In this document: positions 48,203-58,452 of the stretch, in pieces | Layout of the letters: each line of letters opens with the position of its first letter | Numbering within the stretch: the stretch's first letter is position 1 | Assembly (NCBI RefSeq): GCF_019511375.1 | Contig: NZ_JAEUAO010000001.1 | Coordinates: forward strand, 248,001-312,000 | Source of the DNA: Rhizobium herbae | GTDB lineage: Bacteria; Pseudomonadota; Alphaproteobacteria; Rhizobiales; Rhizobiaceae | Direction of reading: 5' to 3' | Length of the DNA: 64,000 nt | Notes under the pieces: generated by a model | Seen by the model: only the letters and a program-made list of their open reading frames with translations | Told to the model about the DNA's origin: nothing | Database searches by the model: none | Program-made: the position numbers and the translations under genes

Positions 48203-50305
48203 ATGCGCCCGGCCCTCCTCGACCCCCTGTTCGCCCCCCTGAATTCGCTTCCCGGCATCGGCCCGAAAGCGGGCGAGCTTTATGCGCGGCTGCTGGGACG
48301 CGAAAGCATCGACGATTGCCGGGTGATCGATCTCGTTTTCCATGCGCCGCATTCGCTGATCGACCGGAGGCACCAGCCGGGTATCGCACGCGCGCCGCAG
48401 GGCGCCATCGTCACGATCACCGGCCGGGTAGACCGGTACCAGCCACCGGCGCCCAGAACCAGCCAGCCCTACCGCGTCTTCCTGCACGACGACACTGGCG
48501 AACTGGCGCTGACCTTCTTCCGGGTCAAGGGAAACTGGCTGGAGAAGGCGCTGCCGCTCGACGAAACCGTGACTGTCAGCGGCAAGATCGACTGGTTCAA
48601 CGGTCGCCCCTCGATGGTGCATCCGGATTACATGGTGCGCGCAGCGGAAGCGGAAAACCTGCCGCTCGTGGAGCCCATCTACCCGCTGACGGCAGGCCTT
48701 TCGGCCCGTATCCTGCGCAAGTCGATCGAGGCGGCCCTGGCCCGGATTCCCGATTTCCCGGAGTGGATCGATGACGCGCTCCTGGAGAAGCAGAGCTTCG
48801 CCTCGGCCCGCGATTGTTTCCTTGCCCTTCACGAACCACGCGATGAAACCGATCTCGACCCGCAGGCGCCCGCTCGCCGCCGGCTTGCCTATGACGAGTT
48901 TCTGGCCGGACAGCTATCCCTTTCGCTCGTCCGCCAGCGATTGCGCAAGGTCTCTGGCACGCCGGTGCATGCAACCGGCAAACTCAGCAAGCCGGTGCGC
49001 GACGCCCTGCCCTTTTCGCTTACCGTGAGCCAGGCGACGGCGATCGGCGAGGTCTTGAAGGATATGGCGGGAACGGAGCGGATGCTGCGTCTGCTGCAGG
49101 GCGATGTCGGCTCGGGAAAGACGGCGGTGGCGCTGATGTCGATGCTGGCGGCCGTCGAGGCCGGTGGCCAGGCCGTGCTGATGGCGCCGACGGAAATCCT
49201 TGCCCGGCAGCATTTCGCGACGCTCTCGAAAATGGCAGCACCGGCCGGTGTTGCGATCGATGTCCTGACCGGCCGCACCAAGGGCCGCGAGCGCGACGCC
49301 ATTCTGGAGCGCATCGCCTCGGGTGAAACGCAGATCGTCATCGGGACGCATGCGCTGTTCCAGGACACGGTCAGCTACAGCAACCTGCTTCTTGCAGTGG
49401 TCGACGAGCAGCATCGTTTCGGGGTGCACCAGCGGCTGCGACTCACCGCCAAGGGGATTTCGCCGCATATGCTGGTCATGACCGCGACGCCGATCCCGCG
49501 CACACTGGTCCTTGCCGCCTTTGGCGACATGGATGTTTCCAAGCTCACTGAGAAGCCGGCGGGCCGCAAGCCGATACAGACCGTCACCGTCTCGACCGAG
49601 CGAACGGGAGAAATCGTCTCGCGGCTGCATATGGCTCTCAGCGACGGCAAAAAGGCCTATTGGATCTGTCCGCTGGTCGAGGAATCGGACGCCTCCGACC
49701 TGATGTCGGTGGACGAGCGGTTCCAGACGCTCAAAAGCCATTTCGGCTCTGAGGTGGGCCTCGTGCATGGCCGCATGAACGGCGCCGAAAAGGACGCAGT
49801 CATGCTTGCCTTCAAGAACGGCGAAATCCGGCTTCTGGTGGCGACCACCGTTGTCGAAGTCGGGGTCGACGTGCCGGATGCGACGATCATGGTGATCGAG
49901 CACGCCGAGCGCTTCGGGCTGGCGCAGTTGCACCAGTTGCGAGGCCGCGTCGGGCGTGGTGACGAAGCCTCCACATGTATCCTGCTCTACAAGGGACCCT
50001 TGAGCGAAAACGGCCGGGCGCGGCTGTCCATCCTGCGGGAAACCGAAAACGGCTTCCTGATTGCCGAGGAGGATCTGAAACTGCGCGGCGAAGGCGAATT
50101 GCTCGGCACGCGTCAATCAGGCACGCCCGGTTTTCGCATTGCCAGCCTCGAGGCGCACGGTGATCTGCTCGAAATCGCGCGCAAGGATGCCGCCTATGTC
50201 ATCGAGCGCGATCCGGAACTGACATCGCAACGCGGCACAGCGCTGCGCACGCTGCTTTATCTCTACCGGCGCGACGAGGCGATCCGCTTTCTCAGAGCCG
50301 GCTGA
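48203..50305 (+). CDS. recG: ATP-dependent DNA helicase RecG
   Basis: 700 aa. The N-terminal wedge/OB domain starts LNSLPGIGPKAGELYARLLG and continues with VTITGRVDRYQPPAPR. The SF2 motor has Walker A GDVGSGKTAVALMSM, DEQHRFGVHQRLRL and MTATPIPRTL, and motif VI is QLHQLRGRVGRGDE. It reverses stalled forks and processes branched DNA. The last 14 bases overlap the convergent DUF502 gene. It is divergent from sdhE-mfd, so two repair motors share one promoter region. Confidence 0.97.
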   Translation: MRPALLDPLFAPLNSLPGIGPKAGELYARLLGRESIDDCRVIDLVFHAPHSLIDRRHQPGIARAPQGAIVTITGRVDRYQPPAPRTSQPYRVFLHDDTGELALTFFRVKGNWLEKALPLDETVTVSGKIDWFNGRPSMVHPDYMVRAAEAENLPLVEPIYPLTAGLSARILRKSIEAALARIPDFPEWIDDALLEKQSFASARDCFLALHEPRDETDLDPQAPARRRLAYDEFLAGQLSLSLVRQRLRKVSGTPVHATGKLSKPVRDALPFSLTVSQATAIGEVLKDMAGTERMLRLLQGDVGSGKTAVALMSMLAAVEAGGQAVLMAPTEILARQHFATLSKMAAPAGVAIDVLTGRTKGRERDAILERIASGETQIVIGTHALFQDTVSYSNLLLAVVDEQHRFGVHQRLRLTAKGISPHMLVMTATPIPRTLVLAAFGDMDVSKLTEKPAGRKPIQTVTVSTERTGEIVSRLHMALSDGKKAYWICPLVEESDASDLMSVDERFQTLKSHFGSEVGLVHGRMNGAEKDAVMLAFKNGEIRLLVATTVVEVGVDVPDATIMVIEHAERFGLAQLHQLRGRVGRGDEASTCILLYKGPLSENGRARLSILRETENGFLIAEEDLKLRGEGELLGTRQSGTPGFRIASLEAHGDLLEIARKDAAYVIERDPELTSQRGTALRTLLYLYRRDEAIRFLRAG

Positions 50306-51008
50306 AGAACTTGCCGCGTTTTGTCGCCGCTGGCACCATCTCCCCCGGCACCTGCAAGGCCTTCGGCAGATAGTCAGGCGCCACCAGACCGCCGGAAAGC
50401 AACAGCTTGGCGGCATCTTCGGGGCTCATGTCGAGGGGCACGATCTTTTCACGCGGTACGAAGATGAGAAATCCGGCCGTCGGAACCGGCGTCGGCGGCA
50501 GGAACACGGTGACCATATCGAGACCCCGCTCCCTGAACTTGACGGCGATTTCGCCTTTGGCATCCGTCGCAATGAAAACCAGCGACCAGAGACCCGGGCT
50601 CGGATACTCGATCAGGCCGGCTTTTTTGAACGAGTTCGACTGGTCCTGCAGCACCGTCTGGAATATCTGCTTCAAACCCTTGTAGATCGAGCGCACAAGC
50701 GGCGTTCGCACCAGCAGCGACTCACCGAAACCGACGATGCTGCGGCCGATCAGATTGGCGGTGAAGAAGCCGACAAGCGTGATCAGCAACAAGGCAGTCA
50801 GCAGGCCGAAACCAGGGACCGGATAAGGCAGGAAATTGTCCGGATTGTAATCGAACGGCAGATAGGGCTTCACCCAGCTGTCCGCCCAGAGGATGAACGA
50901 CCACGTGATCCAGGCGGTGATGGCAAGCGGCGCGCAGATGATCAAACCGGTGAGGAAATAATTCCTCAACCGCGTGGCGAAAAATCCGCGTGCCTGTTTG
51001 TCCGTCAT
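50292..51008 (-). CDS. DUF502-family membrane protein
   Basis: 238 aa. Two N-terminal helices (YFLTGLIICAPLAITAWITW; FGLLTALLLITLVGFFTANL) are followed by a soluble domain with RTPLVRSIYKGLKQIFQTVL, FLPPTPVPTAGFLIFVP and DAAKLLLSGGLVAPD, all typical of DUF502. The function is unknown; plant relatives (LIKE-COV) affect vascular patterning. It is the last gene of the glmU-glmS-GNAT-DUF502 run, 10 bases after the GNAT gene. Confidence 0.9.
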   Translation of the reverse strand: MTDKQARGFFATRLRNYFLTGLIICAPLAITAWITWSFILWADSWVKPYLPFDYNPDNFLPYPVPGFGLLTALLLITLVGFFTANLIGRSIVGFGESLLVRTPLVRSIYKGLKQIFQTVLQDQSNSFKKAGLIEYPSPGLWSLVFIATDAKGEIAVKFRERGLDMVTVFLPPTPVPTAGFLIFVPREKIVPLDMSPEDAAKLLLSGGLVAPDYLPKALQVPGEMVPAATKRGKFFSRL

Positions 51009-51018
51009 ACCGCCCTGT

Positions 51019-51522
51019 TTACCCGTCTACACCGCTGTAAAAAGCCGCGTTGTATGTCACAATGCCGGAGGCAGGAGTCGAGGACAAGGGCTGCGCCAAA
51101 AAATATTGCGGCGCACAATCAGCGAATGTGATCTGAGGATCGTTCCGAAATCCGAACTTGCGATAAAGCTCGGGATTGCCGACCACGACGCAGCCTGCCG
51201 CCCTCCGCTCCCGCAGGATTTCCAAGCCTCTGCGGATCAGCGCGCCGCCGATGCCCTTGCCCTGCCGTGATGGCAAAACCGACACCGGTCCAAGTCCAAA
51301 CCATCCCGCCGAACCGTCCGAAAATTCTACCGGCGAGAAGGCGACATGGCCGACCACTTCGCCCTCAACCTCGGCGACCAGCGACAGGCTGAGCGCGCCG
51401 GCGTGGCGCAGGCGATCGACGATGAAATGCTCCGTTCCGTCGCTGTATGGATGATCCTTGAAGGCTTCCCGCGTCAGGGAATGGATCGCTTCGACATCCC
51501 CCGGCTTTTCGGGCCGAATCAT
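51019..51522 (-). CDS. GNAT-family N-acetyltransferase
   Basis: 167 aa. The acetyl-CoA pyrophosphate-binding motif VLPSRQGKGIGGALIRRGLE matches Q/RxxGxG/A, preceded by EVVGHVAFSPV and followed by VVVGNPELYRKFGF, as in YhbS-like acetyltransferases. The ATG at 51522 overlaps the glmS stop (TGATG); the frame also contains a GTG one codon upstream. It is translationally coupled to glmS. The substrate is unknown; it is not the GlmU acetyltransferase. Confidence 0.88.
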   Translation of the reverse strand: MIRPEKPGDVEAIHSLTREAFKDHPYSDGTEHFIVDRLRHAGALSLSLVAEVEGEVVGHVAFSPVEFSDGSAGWFGLGPVSVLPSRQGKGIGGALIRRGLEILRERRAAGCVVVGNPELYRKFGFRNDPQITFADCAPQYFLAQPLSSTPASGIVTYNAAFYSGVDG

Positions 51523-53348
51523 CACTCCACGGTGACCGATTTGGCAAGGTTGCGCGGCTGGTCGACGTCGGTGCCCATGAACACGGCGGTATGATAGGCG
51601 AGCAGCTGGATCGGCAGCGCGAAGATCATCGGGGCGATGATCTCGTCGACGTTCGGCAGGATGATCGTGCTCATCGTCTCGAGCTTGGAGGCTGCGGCAC
51701 CCTTCTCGTCGGTGATGAAGATGATGCGGCCGCCGCGGGCTGCGACTTCCTGCATGTTCGACACCGTCTTTTCGAAAAACCGGTCATGCGGCGCGATGAC
51801 GATGACCGGCATGTTTTCATCGATCAGGGCGATCGGCCCGTGCTTCAATTCGCCCGCGGCGTAGCCTTCGGCATGGATATAGGAGATTTCCTTGAGCTTC
51901 AGCGCGCCTTCCATGGCCAGCGGATAGCTTGTGCCGCGGCCGAGATAGAGCACGTCCTTGCATTTCGACAGCTCGCGCGACAGGCTCTCCATGGTCGGCT
52001 GGATACTGTTCAGGACCTTGCCCATGATGCGCGGCATTTCGGCAAGGCTGCGGACGAGAGCCTTTTCCTCGGCCTCCGACACGGTTCCGCGGGCCCGACC
52101 GGCACCGATCGCGAGTGTCGCCAGCACGGAGAGCTGGCACGTGAACGCCTTGGTCGAGGCAACGCCGATTTCCGGACCCGCCATGATCGGGAAGACCGCA
52201 TCGGACTCCCGCGCAATCGTCGATTCCTTGACGTTGACGACGGCGCCGATCTTCAGACCATGTTCCTTGCAGTATCGCAGCGACGCCAGCGTGTCGGCCG
52301 TTTCGCCCGACTGCGAGATGAACAGAGCGGCGGACTGCGGCGACAGCGGGATCTCACGATAGCGAAACTCCGAGGCGACATCGATTTCGACCGGGAGGCG
52401 GGCGTAGCGCTCGAACCAGTATTTGCCGACGAGGCCGGCGAGATAGGCCGTGCCGCAGGCGGAGATGGCAAGGCTCGGAACCTTGGCGAAATCGATCGCC
52501 GCAGTCATCGGGTTCACCTTGTTCTCGATGAAGTCGATGTATTGGCCAAGCGCGTGCGAAATCACTTCCGGCTGCTCGTAGATTTCCTTTTCCATGAAAT
52601 GCCGGTGATTGCCCTTGTCGACCATATAGGCCGCGGCAACCGAGACCTGGCGCGGGCGGGCAACCTGCTTGCCGTCATGGTCTAGGATCTCGACACCATC
52701 GGCAGTCAGGACCGCCCAATCACCGTCGATGAGATAGGTGATTTCATTGGTAAAGGGCGACAGAGCAATCGCATCGGACCCGAGGAACATTTCTCCCTTG
52801 CCGAAGCCGACAGCCAGCGGCGGACCGCTGCGGGCGGCCATGATCGTGCCCGGCGCATCCTGGAAAATAACGGCAAGCGCATAGGCGCCGGTAACCCGGC
52901 GCAGCATGGCCTGCATCGCATCCTTCTGGCTCATTCCGTCGCGGACGAGCTTGGCGAGCAGTTGCGCCACGACTTCGGTGTCGGTCTGGGTGCTGAACGT
53001 CGCGCCCGCATGGGCAAGCTCGTCCTTCAACTCGGAGAAATTCTCGATGATACCGTTGTGGACGACGGCGACCCCGTCGGTGAAATGCGGATGGGCATTG
53101 TTTTCGGTCGGCGCGCCATGCGTCGCCCAACGCGTATGCGCAATGCCGGTCTTTCCTGCAAGCGGCTCGGCACGCAGCTTGGTTTCGAGATTGACCAGCT
53201 TGCCTTCGGCGCGGCGCCGGGCAAGAACGCCGTCGTGGATCGTGGCGACCCCGGCGGAATCATAACCGCGATATTCGAGCCGCTTGAGCGCATCGACCAG
53301 ACGCTCGGAGACAGGCTGATTTCCAACGATACCGACAATGCCGCACAT
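51522..53348 (-). CDS. glmS: Glutamine-fructose-6-phosphate aminotransferase
   Basis: 608 aa. It makes glucosamine-6-phosphate for peptidoglycan and lipid A. The N-terminal class II glutaminase begins MCGIVGIVGNQPVSERLVDA, so Cys2 is the nucleophile, with RWATHGAPTENNAHPH. Two SIS isomerase domains follow (SACGTAYLAGLVGKYWFERY, FISQSGETADTLASLRY, YLGRGTSYPLAMEGALKLKE), ending PRNLAKSVTVE. No ribozyme is expected or seen. It lies 156 bases after glmU. Confidence 0.98.
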   Translation of the reverse strand: MCGIVGIVGNQPVSERLVDALKRLEYRGYDSAGVATIHDGVLARRRAEGKLVNLETKLRAEPLAGKTGIAHTRWATHGAPTENNAHPHFTDGVAVVHNGIIENFSELKDELAHAGATFSTQTDTEVVAQLLAKLVRDGMSQKDAMQAMLRRVTGAYALAVIFQDAPGTIMAARSGPPLAVGFGKGEMFLGSDAIALSPFTNEITYLIDGDWAVLTADGVEILDHDGKQVARPRQVSVAAAYMVDKGNHRHFMEKEIYEQPEVISHALGQYIDFIENKVNPMTAAIDFAKVPSLAISACGTAYLAGLVGKYWFERYARLPVEIDVASEFRYREIPLSPQSAALFISQSGETADTLASLRYCKEHGLKIGAVVNVKESTIARESDAVFPIMAGPEIGVASTKAFTCQLSVLATLAIGAGRARGTVSEAEEKALVRSLAEMPRIMGKVLNSIQPTMESLSRELSKCKDVLYLGRGTSYPLAMEGALKLKEISYIHAEGYAAGELKHGPIALIDENMPVIVIAPHDRFFEKTVSNMQEVAARGGRIIFITDEKGAAASKLETMSTIILPNVDEIIAPMIFALPIQLLAYHTAVFMGTDVDQPRNLAKSVTVE

Positions 53349-53504
53349 AGCTGAATTCTCCGCAATTTTTTCGTGAGACCGGTGCCTGTCTGACGCCGGT
53401 TAAGGTACATTTCTTGGATGCCGTTTTGGCGAATTTCCATAAATGCGCAATCGAGCCGAATGTCACTTTCGGTTTCACGCTTTAACCGTAGCACAACGGG
53501 CGGA

Positions 53505-54860
53505 TTATTTCTTTCTGGCGGCTTTTTCGGCCTGATAGCGATCGCGCAGGATTGTCGCCCGGCCCGGCTTGATCTCTTGACGCGCGCGCCCGAAAGCGAC
53601 CGCATCAGCCGGGACATCCTCCGTCACCACGCTGCCGGAGGCAACCAGCGCGCCGTCGCCAACCGCAACAGGCGCAACGAGAGAGGAATTCGATCCGATG
53701 AAGGCGTTCGCGCCGATGCGGGTGACGTGTTTGTTGACGCCGTCATAGTTGCAGGTGATCGTGCCGGCCCCGATGTTGGTTTTCTCGCCGACGAAAGCAT
53801 CGCCGATATAGGTCAGGTGGTTGACCTTGGCGCCGGCGCCGATCTCCGCCTTCTTCACCTCGCAGAAATTGCCGACTTTGGAATCGCGCCCAAGGTTGGC
53901 GCCGGGGCGCAGCCGTGCATAGGGACCGACCGTTGCGCCAGCGCTGACATGGGCGCCCTCGAGATGGGAAAAGGCGTGAATGACCGCACCGCTTTCGACG
54001 GTGACGCCGGGGCCGAAGACGACGTTCGGTTCGATCATCACATCCTGACCGATCTCAGTGTCGAAAGCGAGGAAGACGGTTTCCGGGGCGATCATGGAAA
54101 CGCCGGAGAGCATCAATTCGTGGCGGCGACGCTTCTGCCAGGCCGCTTCGATCAGGGCCAGTTCCGCGCGATTGTTGCAGCCCATCAGTTCAGCCTCGGG
54201 CGCCTCAACGGCAATGGCCTTGCCCCCGCCGGCGCGAACGATCTCGACGATATCGGTGAGGTAGTATTCACCTTTGACGTTGGCATTGCCGATCTTGTCA
54301 AGCAGGTCCAACGCCTTCTCGCCATTGATCGCCATCAGCCCGCCGTTGCAATAGGTTATGCGCTTTTCCTCTTCGGACGCATCCTTCTGCTCGCGGATAG
54401 CCAGGAGCTCGCCGTTTTCGACGATCAACCTGCCATAGCCGGTCGGATCTGCCGTCCGGAAGCCGATGACGACGACATCATTACCCTCCGCCAGCGCCCT
54501 TCGGGCGGCCGTCAGCGGCCCGGCCGTGATCAGCGGCGTGTCGCCGAACACGACCAGTATGTCGTCATATCCCTTGGCGATCGCCTGCCTCGCTGCCAGA
54601 ACCGCGTGCCCGGTTCCAAGTCGTTCGGTTTGCAGGAAGGCCGAAATATCGATGTCGGCGCGTTTCGCCGCCGAGGTCACGGGATCCGCGTCCCGCCCGA
54701 CCACCAGCGCGACCGATGAAATGCCGGCATCGACGAGCGATTCGACCACATGCGCAATCATCGGCCGACCGGCGACCGGGTGCAGCACCTTGGACATGGA
54801 GGACTTCATCCGCGTGCTTTCGCCCGCTGCCAGAATTACCGCCAGGCATGTTCGTGTCAT
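53505..54860 (-). CDS. glmU: Bifunctional GlmU (uridylyltransferase/acetyltransferase)
   Basis: 451 aa. It converts GlcN-1-P to UDP-GlcNAc. The N-terminal pyrophosphorylase has [20 protein letters not shown] and [12 protein letters not shown]. The C-terminal left-handed beta-helix acetyltransferase shows hexapeptide repeats and [40 protein letters not shown] and NCDYDG-like NYDGVNKH. The ATG at 54860 follows GGGAGAATTTGCG; the frame runs 7 codons further up. Pairing with glmS puts two steps of the amino-sugar pathway in one run. Confidence 0.97.
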   Translation of the reverse strand: MTRTCLAVILAAGESTRMKSSMSKVLHPVAGRPMIAHVVESLVDAGISSVALVVGRDADPVTSAAKRADIDISAFLQTERLGTGHAVLAARQAIAKGYDDILVVFGDTPLITAGPLTAARRALAEGNDVVVIGFRTADPTGYGRLIVENGELLAIREQKDASEEEKRITYCNGGLMAINGEKALDLLDKIGNANVKGEYYLTDIVEIVRAGGGKAIAVEAPEAELMGCNNRAELALIEAAWQKRRRHELMLSGVSMIAPETVFLAFDTEIGQDVMIEPNVVFGPGVTVESGAVIHAFSHLEGAHVSAGATVGPYARLRPGANLGRDSKVGNFCEVKKAEIGAGAKVNHLTYIGDAFVGEKTNIGAGTITCNYDGVNKHVTRIGANAFIGSNSSLVAPVAVGDGALVASGSVVTEDVPADAVAFGRARQEIKPGRATILRDRYQAEKAARKK

Positions 54861-55041
54861 CGCAAATTCTCCCGCTTTCATGGCTTCCCGCGCTTCGCAG
54901 CCGGCACGATTCTGCCCGTTACATAGCAGGAAGATATTGCAAGGAACATAATTCGGGCCGCCAACGTCCTGTTAACCGGGATAAAACGCGATCATGTCAT
55001 AAGCGGGAGATGATCGTGTTTGACAGCTCCAACAGCCGGGA

Positions 55042-56802
55042 ATGATACGGACGATGCAAGCTCACACCGACGCAATGTCGTCCGGCAGACTACCGGGATT
55101 TGGCGCAATCATCGCCCGCAGGCCGCTGATCGTCCTGGCGCTGACCTTCGCCTGCTTGCCCCTGGCGCTGATCCGAACCCTGGTGATGCCGATCGGGCCC
55201 ATGTACTGGGACCACTACATCTATCTCGACGCGGCAAACCGCATCTTCGACGGCCAGATCCCGTCCATCGATTTCTTTGCCCCGGTCGGCGGGCTCGGCT
55301 ACTATCTCTTTGCCGGATGGCTCTACCTGTTTCCAAACGGACACGCGCTTCTCCTGTCCAGTTGGTCGATGATGACGGTGACCGTGCCGCTGATGGCTCT
55401 GGTTGTCTCAGACGTGCAGAAGCGATCGCCAGCCCTCGCCTATGCCCTGCTTCTCCCCTTCCTGTTCTTTTCGCTGCTGCCCTTCAACACCGGTGAATTC
55501 TATCCTTATCCCGGTTCGGAGGGCTTCGGGATCTATAACCGCCAGATTTGCCAACTGCTCTATGTCCTTGCGGCGGCTCTGGTCTTCGTGCGCGGATACG
55601 GAGCGCTGGCAGCGGCGACGGCGCTTGCGATGCTTGCCCTTCTCTTCACCAAGGTGACCGGCGTCGCCGCCGGCACTGTCCTTTGCCTGATGGCGTTTCT
55701 GGCCGGACGTTTGCCGTTGCGCGCAGCACTTGTGTCCGCAGCAGTATTTTTTTCAACGATCGGTCTACTCGAAGTCGCCACCGGTGCCGTTTCCGCTTAT
55801 GCCGCGGACATCCTGTCTCTGATCCAGCTCAACGACGCCAGCCTGTTGCCACGCCTGCTGCAGGCTGCCTCACTCAATTTCGGGGTGATCCTCAGCTGCT
55901 TCATCCTCGCTTTCGTCCTGCTGTTCAATGAGTTTGCCACGTTCCTCGAGAAGATGCGGACTTTTGCCGCGAAGCCGGCGTTTGCCTCGCTCGGGGCTGT
56001 TGCAGACCAATCATTCTTCTGGCTGGCGAGTTTCGTCGTCGCGGGCCTTCTCTTCGAGAGCCAGAATACCGGCAGCCAGGCCTTCATTTTCCTCTGGCCG
56101 CTGCTGCTCGCCATTCTGCTGGAAAGCTACCGGCGCAAGGGGCCGTCAGTCGCATTTGCAGTGATCGCGATCGCCACGTTGGGCGCAGCGCTGCCGCCAG
56201 TGGTCACCGTTTGCCAAAAAGCGGCACGCGCCTGGATCGGCGCCGTCAACACCGCACCGGTCGAAAACAGCAACCTGAAAGGCATGGGCGCCGTCAGCGC
56301 TCGCGACATCCTCAACCAGCGGGCGCAACGCCTGCGGGCGAACTATGTCGACTATCGCTCAACCTACGAAGCCCTGGCATCGGCCAACGAACTGCCCTCA
56401 TTCCTGCTCCACAGCGACCTGGATTTCCAGGTGCTCTGGCTGCAGGCGACGGATGGCGCGATCGCCGCGATCGGCGACTACGAGGCTGCCAACAAGGTCC
56501 GGTTCGAGACAATCATGACGATCGATTTCACCAATCCCTTCCCCTGGCTGATGGATCGCCACGCCCCGAAACACATCGCCATCGGCGCCGATCCGTACCG
56601 CGCCGTACCTACCCCTGATCAACGCGTCGGCGACGCCGTCGCCGCTGTCGATCTTGCCCTTTACCCGACCTGCCCGCCGACAGCGGCGCGTCTGAAGCTT
56701 TTGAAACTCTACGAGCCGGCTCTCGCCGCCGGTCACCGCCGCATCACCTTGACACCCTGTTTCGACGCCTTCGTGCGCAGCGGACTTGCCGCCGGACCTT
56801 GA
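55042..56802 (+). CDS. Polytopic membrane protein, GT-C glycosyltransferase-like
   Basis: 586 aa. About ten hydrophobic segments fill residues 28-400, and a soluble domain of about 180 residues follows. The first extracytoplasmic loop reads GPMYWDHYIYLDAANRIFDG and then QIPSIDFFAPVGGLGYYLFA, like the loop of GT-C/GT39-type enzymes, where an acidic residue is catalytic. The C-terminal region has a Cys pair spaced as CPPTAARLK...C. The ATG at 55042 follows CCGGGA; an ATG at 55054 is possible. Substrate unknown; no polysaccharide cluster is adjacent. Confidence 0.7.
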   Translation: MIRTMQAHTDAMSSGRLPGFGAIIARRPLIVLALTFACLPLALIRTLVMPIGPMYWDHYIYLDAANRIFDGQIPSIDFFAPVGGLGYYLFAGWLYLFPNGHALLLSSWSMMTVTVPLMALVVSDVQKRSPALAYALLLPFLFFSLLPFNTGEFYPYPGSEGFGIYNRQICQLLYVLAAALVFVRGYGALAAATALAMLALLFTKVTGVAAGTVLCLMAFLAGRLPLRAALVSAAVFFSTIGLLEVATGAVSAYAADILSLIQLNDASLLPRLLQAASLNFGVILSCFILAFVLLFNEFATFLEKMRTFAAKPAFASLGAVADQSFFWLASFVVAGLLFESQNTGSQAFIFLWPLLLAILLESYRRKGPSVAFAVIAIATLGAALPPVVTVCQKAARAWIGAVNTAPVENSNLKGMGAVSARDILNQRAQRLRANYVDYRSTYEALASANELPSFLLHSDLDFQVLWLQATDGAIAAIGDYEAANKVRFETIMTIDFTNPFPWLMDRHAPKHIAIGADPYRAVPTPDQRVGDAVAAVDLALYPTCPPTAARLKLLKLYEPALAAGHRRITLTPCFDAFVRSGLAAGP

Positions 56803-56805
56803 TCC

Positions 56806-58452
56806 TTATCGGGGCAACCGCAACCGGCTCTCGATCAGAAGCCCGCTCTCGTCGAGAATAGGATGGGCCACCGAAACGATATGCGCGTTGATACGCTTGA
56901 GATCGCGCAGGATGTCGAGATGCAGCGAACTCGTCTGCAGGCTATCGGCGCGGCCGTCGCGCAGACGCTCCAGATGCCGCTCCGACGAGCGCTTCTCCAT
57001 GTGACGGACGTCGACTTTCACCTCCATGAGATGGCGGGCGAGATCGGCATCCCGTGTGACGAATATGGTCTGGGCAATCCGCAGATTGTCGATCGTCAGA
57101 TTGAAGAGCGTCTTCAGTTCCTGGTAGCCCTCTTCCGAAAACTTCAGGCCGTTGTCGATCTTCTTCTTCACCTGCTCGACAAGGCTTTTCTCGATGATAT
57201 CGCCAATATGCTCGAGGTTGATCGCATAGTCGATGATGACGATGGAACGCCGGCCGTGTTCGTCGTTCAAACCGCTACGCCCAAGGCGCGACAAATAGAG
57301 CTTGACCTCCTGCTGCAGCACATCGACCTGCTTCTCGAGCGCTGCGACGTCCCGGAGTTCCTGGAGATCATTGTGATGGAAGGCGTTCATCGACGCGATC
57401 AGCATCCTCTCTATCAAATCGCCGACGCGCAGCACCTCTCGGGTCGCCCCCGAGAGCGCGATAACAGGCGTCGTCAGCGCCCGATCATCGAGGTGGAGCG
57501 GTCCCGTCTGCGCCCTCGGCTCGTCCGGAATGAGCCGGAGCATGGCGCCGGACAGGAGCGCCGAAAACGGCCAAGCGGCAATGGCCAGCGCGATGTTGAA
57601 CAACAGATGGATGTCGACCGGCAGTTTTGCCGGGGAAAGCGAGAGCGTCTGCAGGAACTCCGCGGCCGGCGCCGCAAGTGGCAAAGCTATCGCGCAACCG
57701 ATTGCGCGAACGGTGAGATTGCCGGCCGTCACACGACGGGCCGAGGCCGAGGCTGACAGCGTGGCGATGAAGGGCGGGATTGCGCCGCCGAGATTTGCGC
57801 CAAGCACAAGCGCGATCGTCAGGCCCGAAGACAGAATGCCCGCGGCCGAGAGTGACAGGATGAGAACGACGACAGCCAGGCTCGATGAGGAAATGAAAGC
57901 CAGAGCCGCGGCAAAAAGCAGCGCGACCGGCCAGGCCGTGTCGAGCATGGTGAGGAAGGCGGCAAGTGCCGGCGATTGCCGCATCGGCTCCGTCGCCAGC
58001 CCGAGCAGGTGCAGCGACAACAGCATCAAGCCGATACCGACGAGCGCGGTTCCCGCACCCTGCTTGGCGCTCGACCGCCCTGCCCGGTAAAGCATCACAC
58101 CGCCGAGAATGAGCAGCGGCGAAAGCCAGTCGACACCGGTCGCAACGATCCACGCCGTTACCGCGGTACCGACGTTTGCGCCGAGCAGCACGATCTGCGC
58201 CATCCGTGCGCGCACAAGCCCCTTTTCGACGAAGGAGGCAATCATCAGCGCCGTCGCGGTCGAACTCTGCAACGCGATCGTCGCGACGAACCCTGCCAGA
58301 AACGAACGCGCCTGTCCGCTTGTGCCCTGCGCTAGTCCCGTTCTGAGCCTGATCCCGAACGCGCGCGTGGCGCCTTCCTTGACCTGGGAAAGGCCGAAGA
58401 GCAGCAGCGCGACCGCTCCGAACAGGTTGATCATGACGATTGTCGATTCCAT
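56806..58452 (-). CDS. Na/Pi cotransporter with PhoU-like tail
   Basis: 548 aa. Two Na/Pi-cotransporter repeats carry the QSSTATA motif (ALQSSTATALMIASFVE) and a matching ISSSSLAVVVLILSLS in the second repeat. GLLVANIG-like LGANVGTAVTAW and LGANLGGAIPPFIATL mark the two symmetrical halves. About 200 C-terminal residues form a PhoU-like helical bundle (LIERMLIASMNAFHHNDLQE, YAINLEHIGDIIEKSLVEQV). The family (YjbB-like) is linked to phosphate export or uptake. The ATG at 58452 follows GGAG. Converges on the GT-C-like gene, three bases apart. Confidence 0.9.
   Translation of the reverse strand: MESTIVMINLFGAVALLLFGLSQVKEGATRAFGIRLRTGLAQGTSGQARSFLAGFVATIALQSSTATALMIASFVEKGLVRARMAQIVLLGANVGTAVTAWIVATGVDWLSPLLILGGVMLYRAGRSSAKQGAGTALVGIGLMLLSLHLLGLATEPMRQSPALAAFLTMLDTAWPVALLFAAALAFISSSSLAVVVLILSLSAAGILSSGLTIALVLGANLGGAIPPFIATLSASASARRVTAGNLTVRAIGCAIALPLAAPAAEFLQTLSLSPAKLPVDIHLLFNIALAIAAWPFSALLSGAMLRLIPDEPRAQTGPLHLDDRALTTPVIALSGATREVLRVGDLIERMLIASMNAFHHNDLQELRDVAALEKQVDVLQQEVKLYLSRLGRSGLNDEHGRRSIVIIDYAINLEHIGDIIEKSLVEQVKKKIDNGLKFSEEGYQELKTLFNLTIDNLRIAQTIFVTRDADLARHLMEVKVDVRHMEKRSSERHLERLRDGRADSLQTSSLHLDILRDLKRINAHIVSVAHPILDESGLLIESRLRLPR

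Noticed and set aside
53349..53504. Possible glmS ribozyme upstream of glmS
   Set aside because: That ribozyme is essentially a Gram-positive element; the 156-base gap is too short and shows no matching core.
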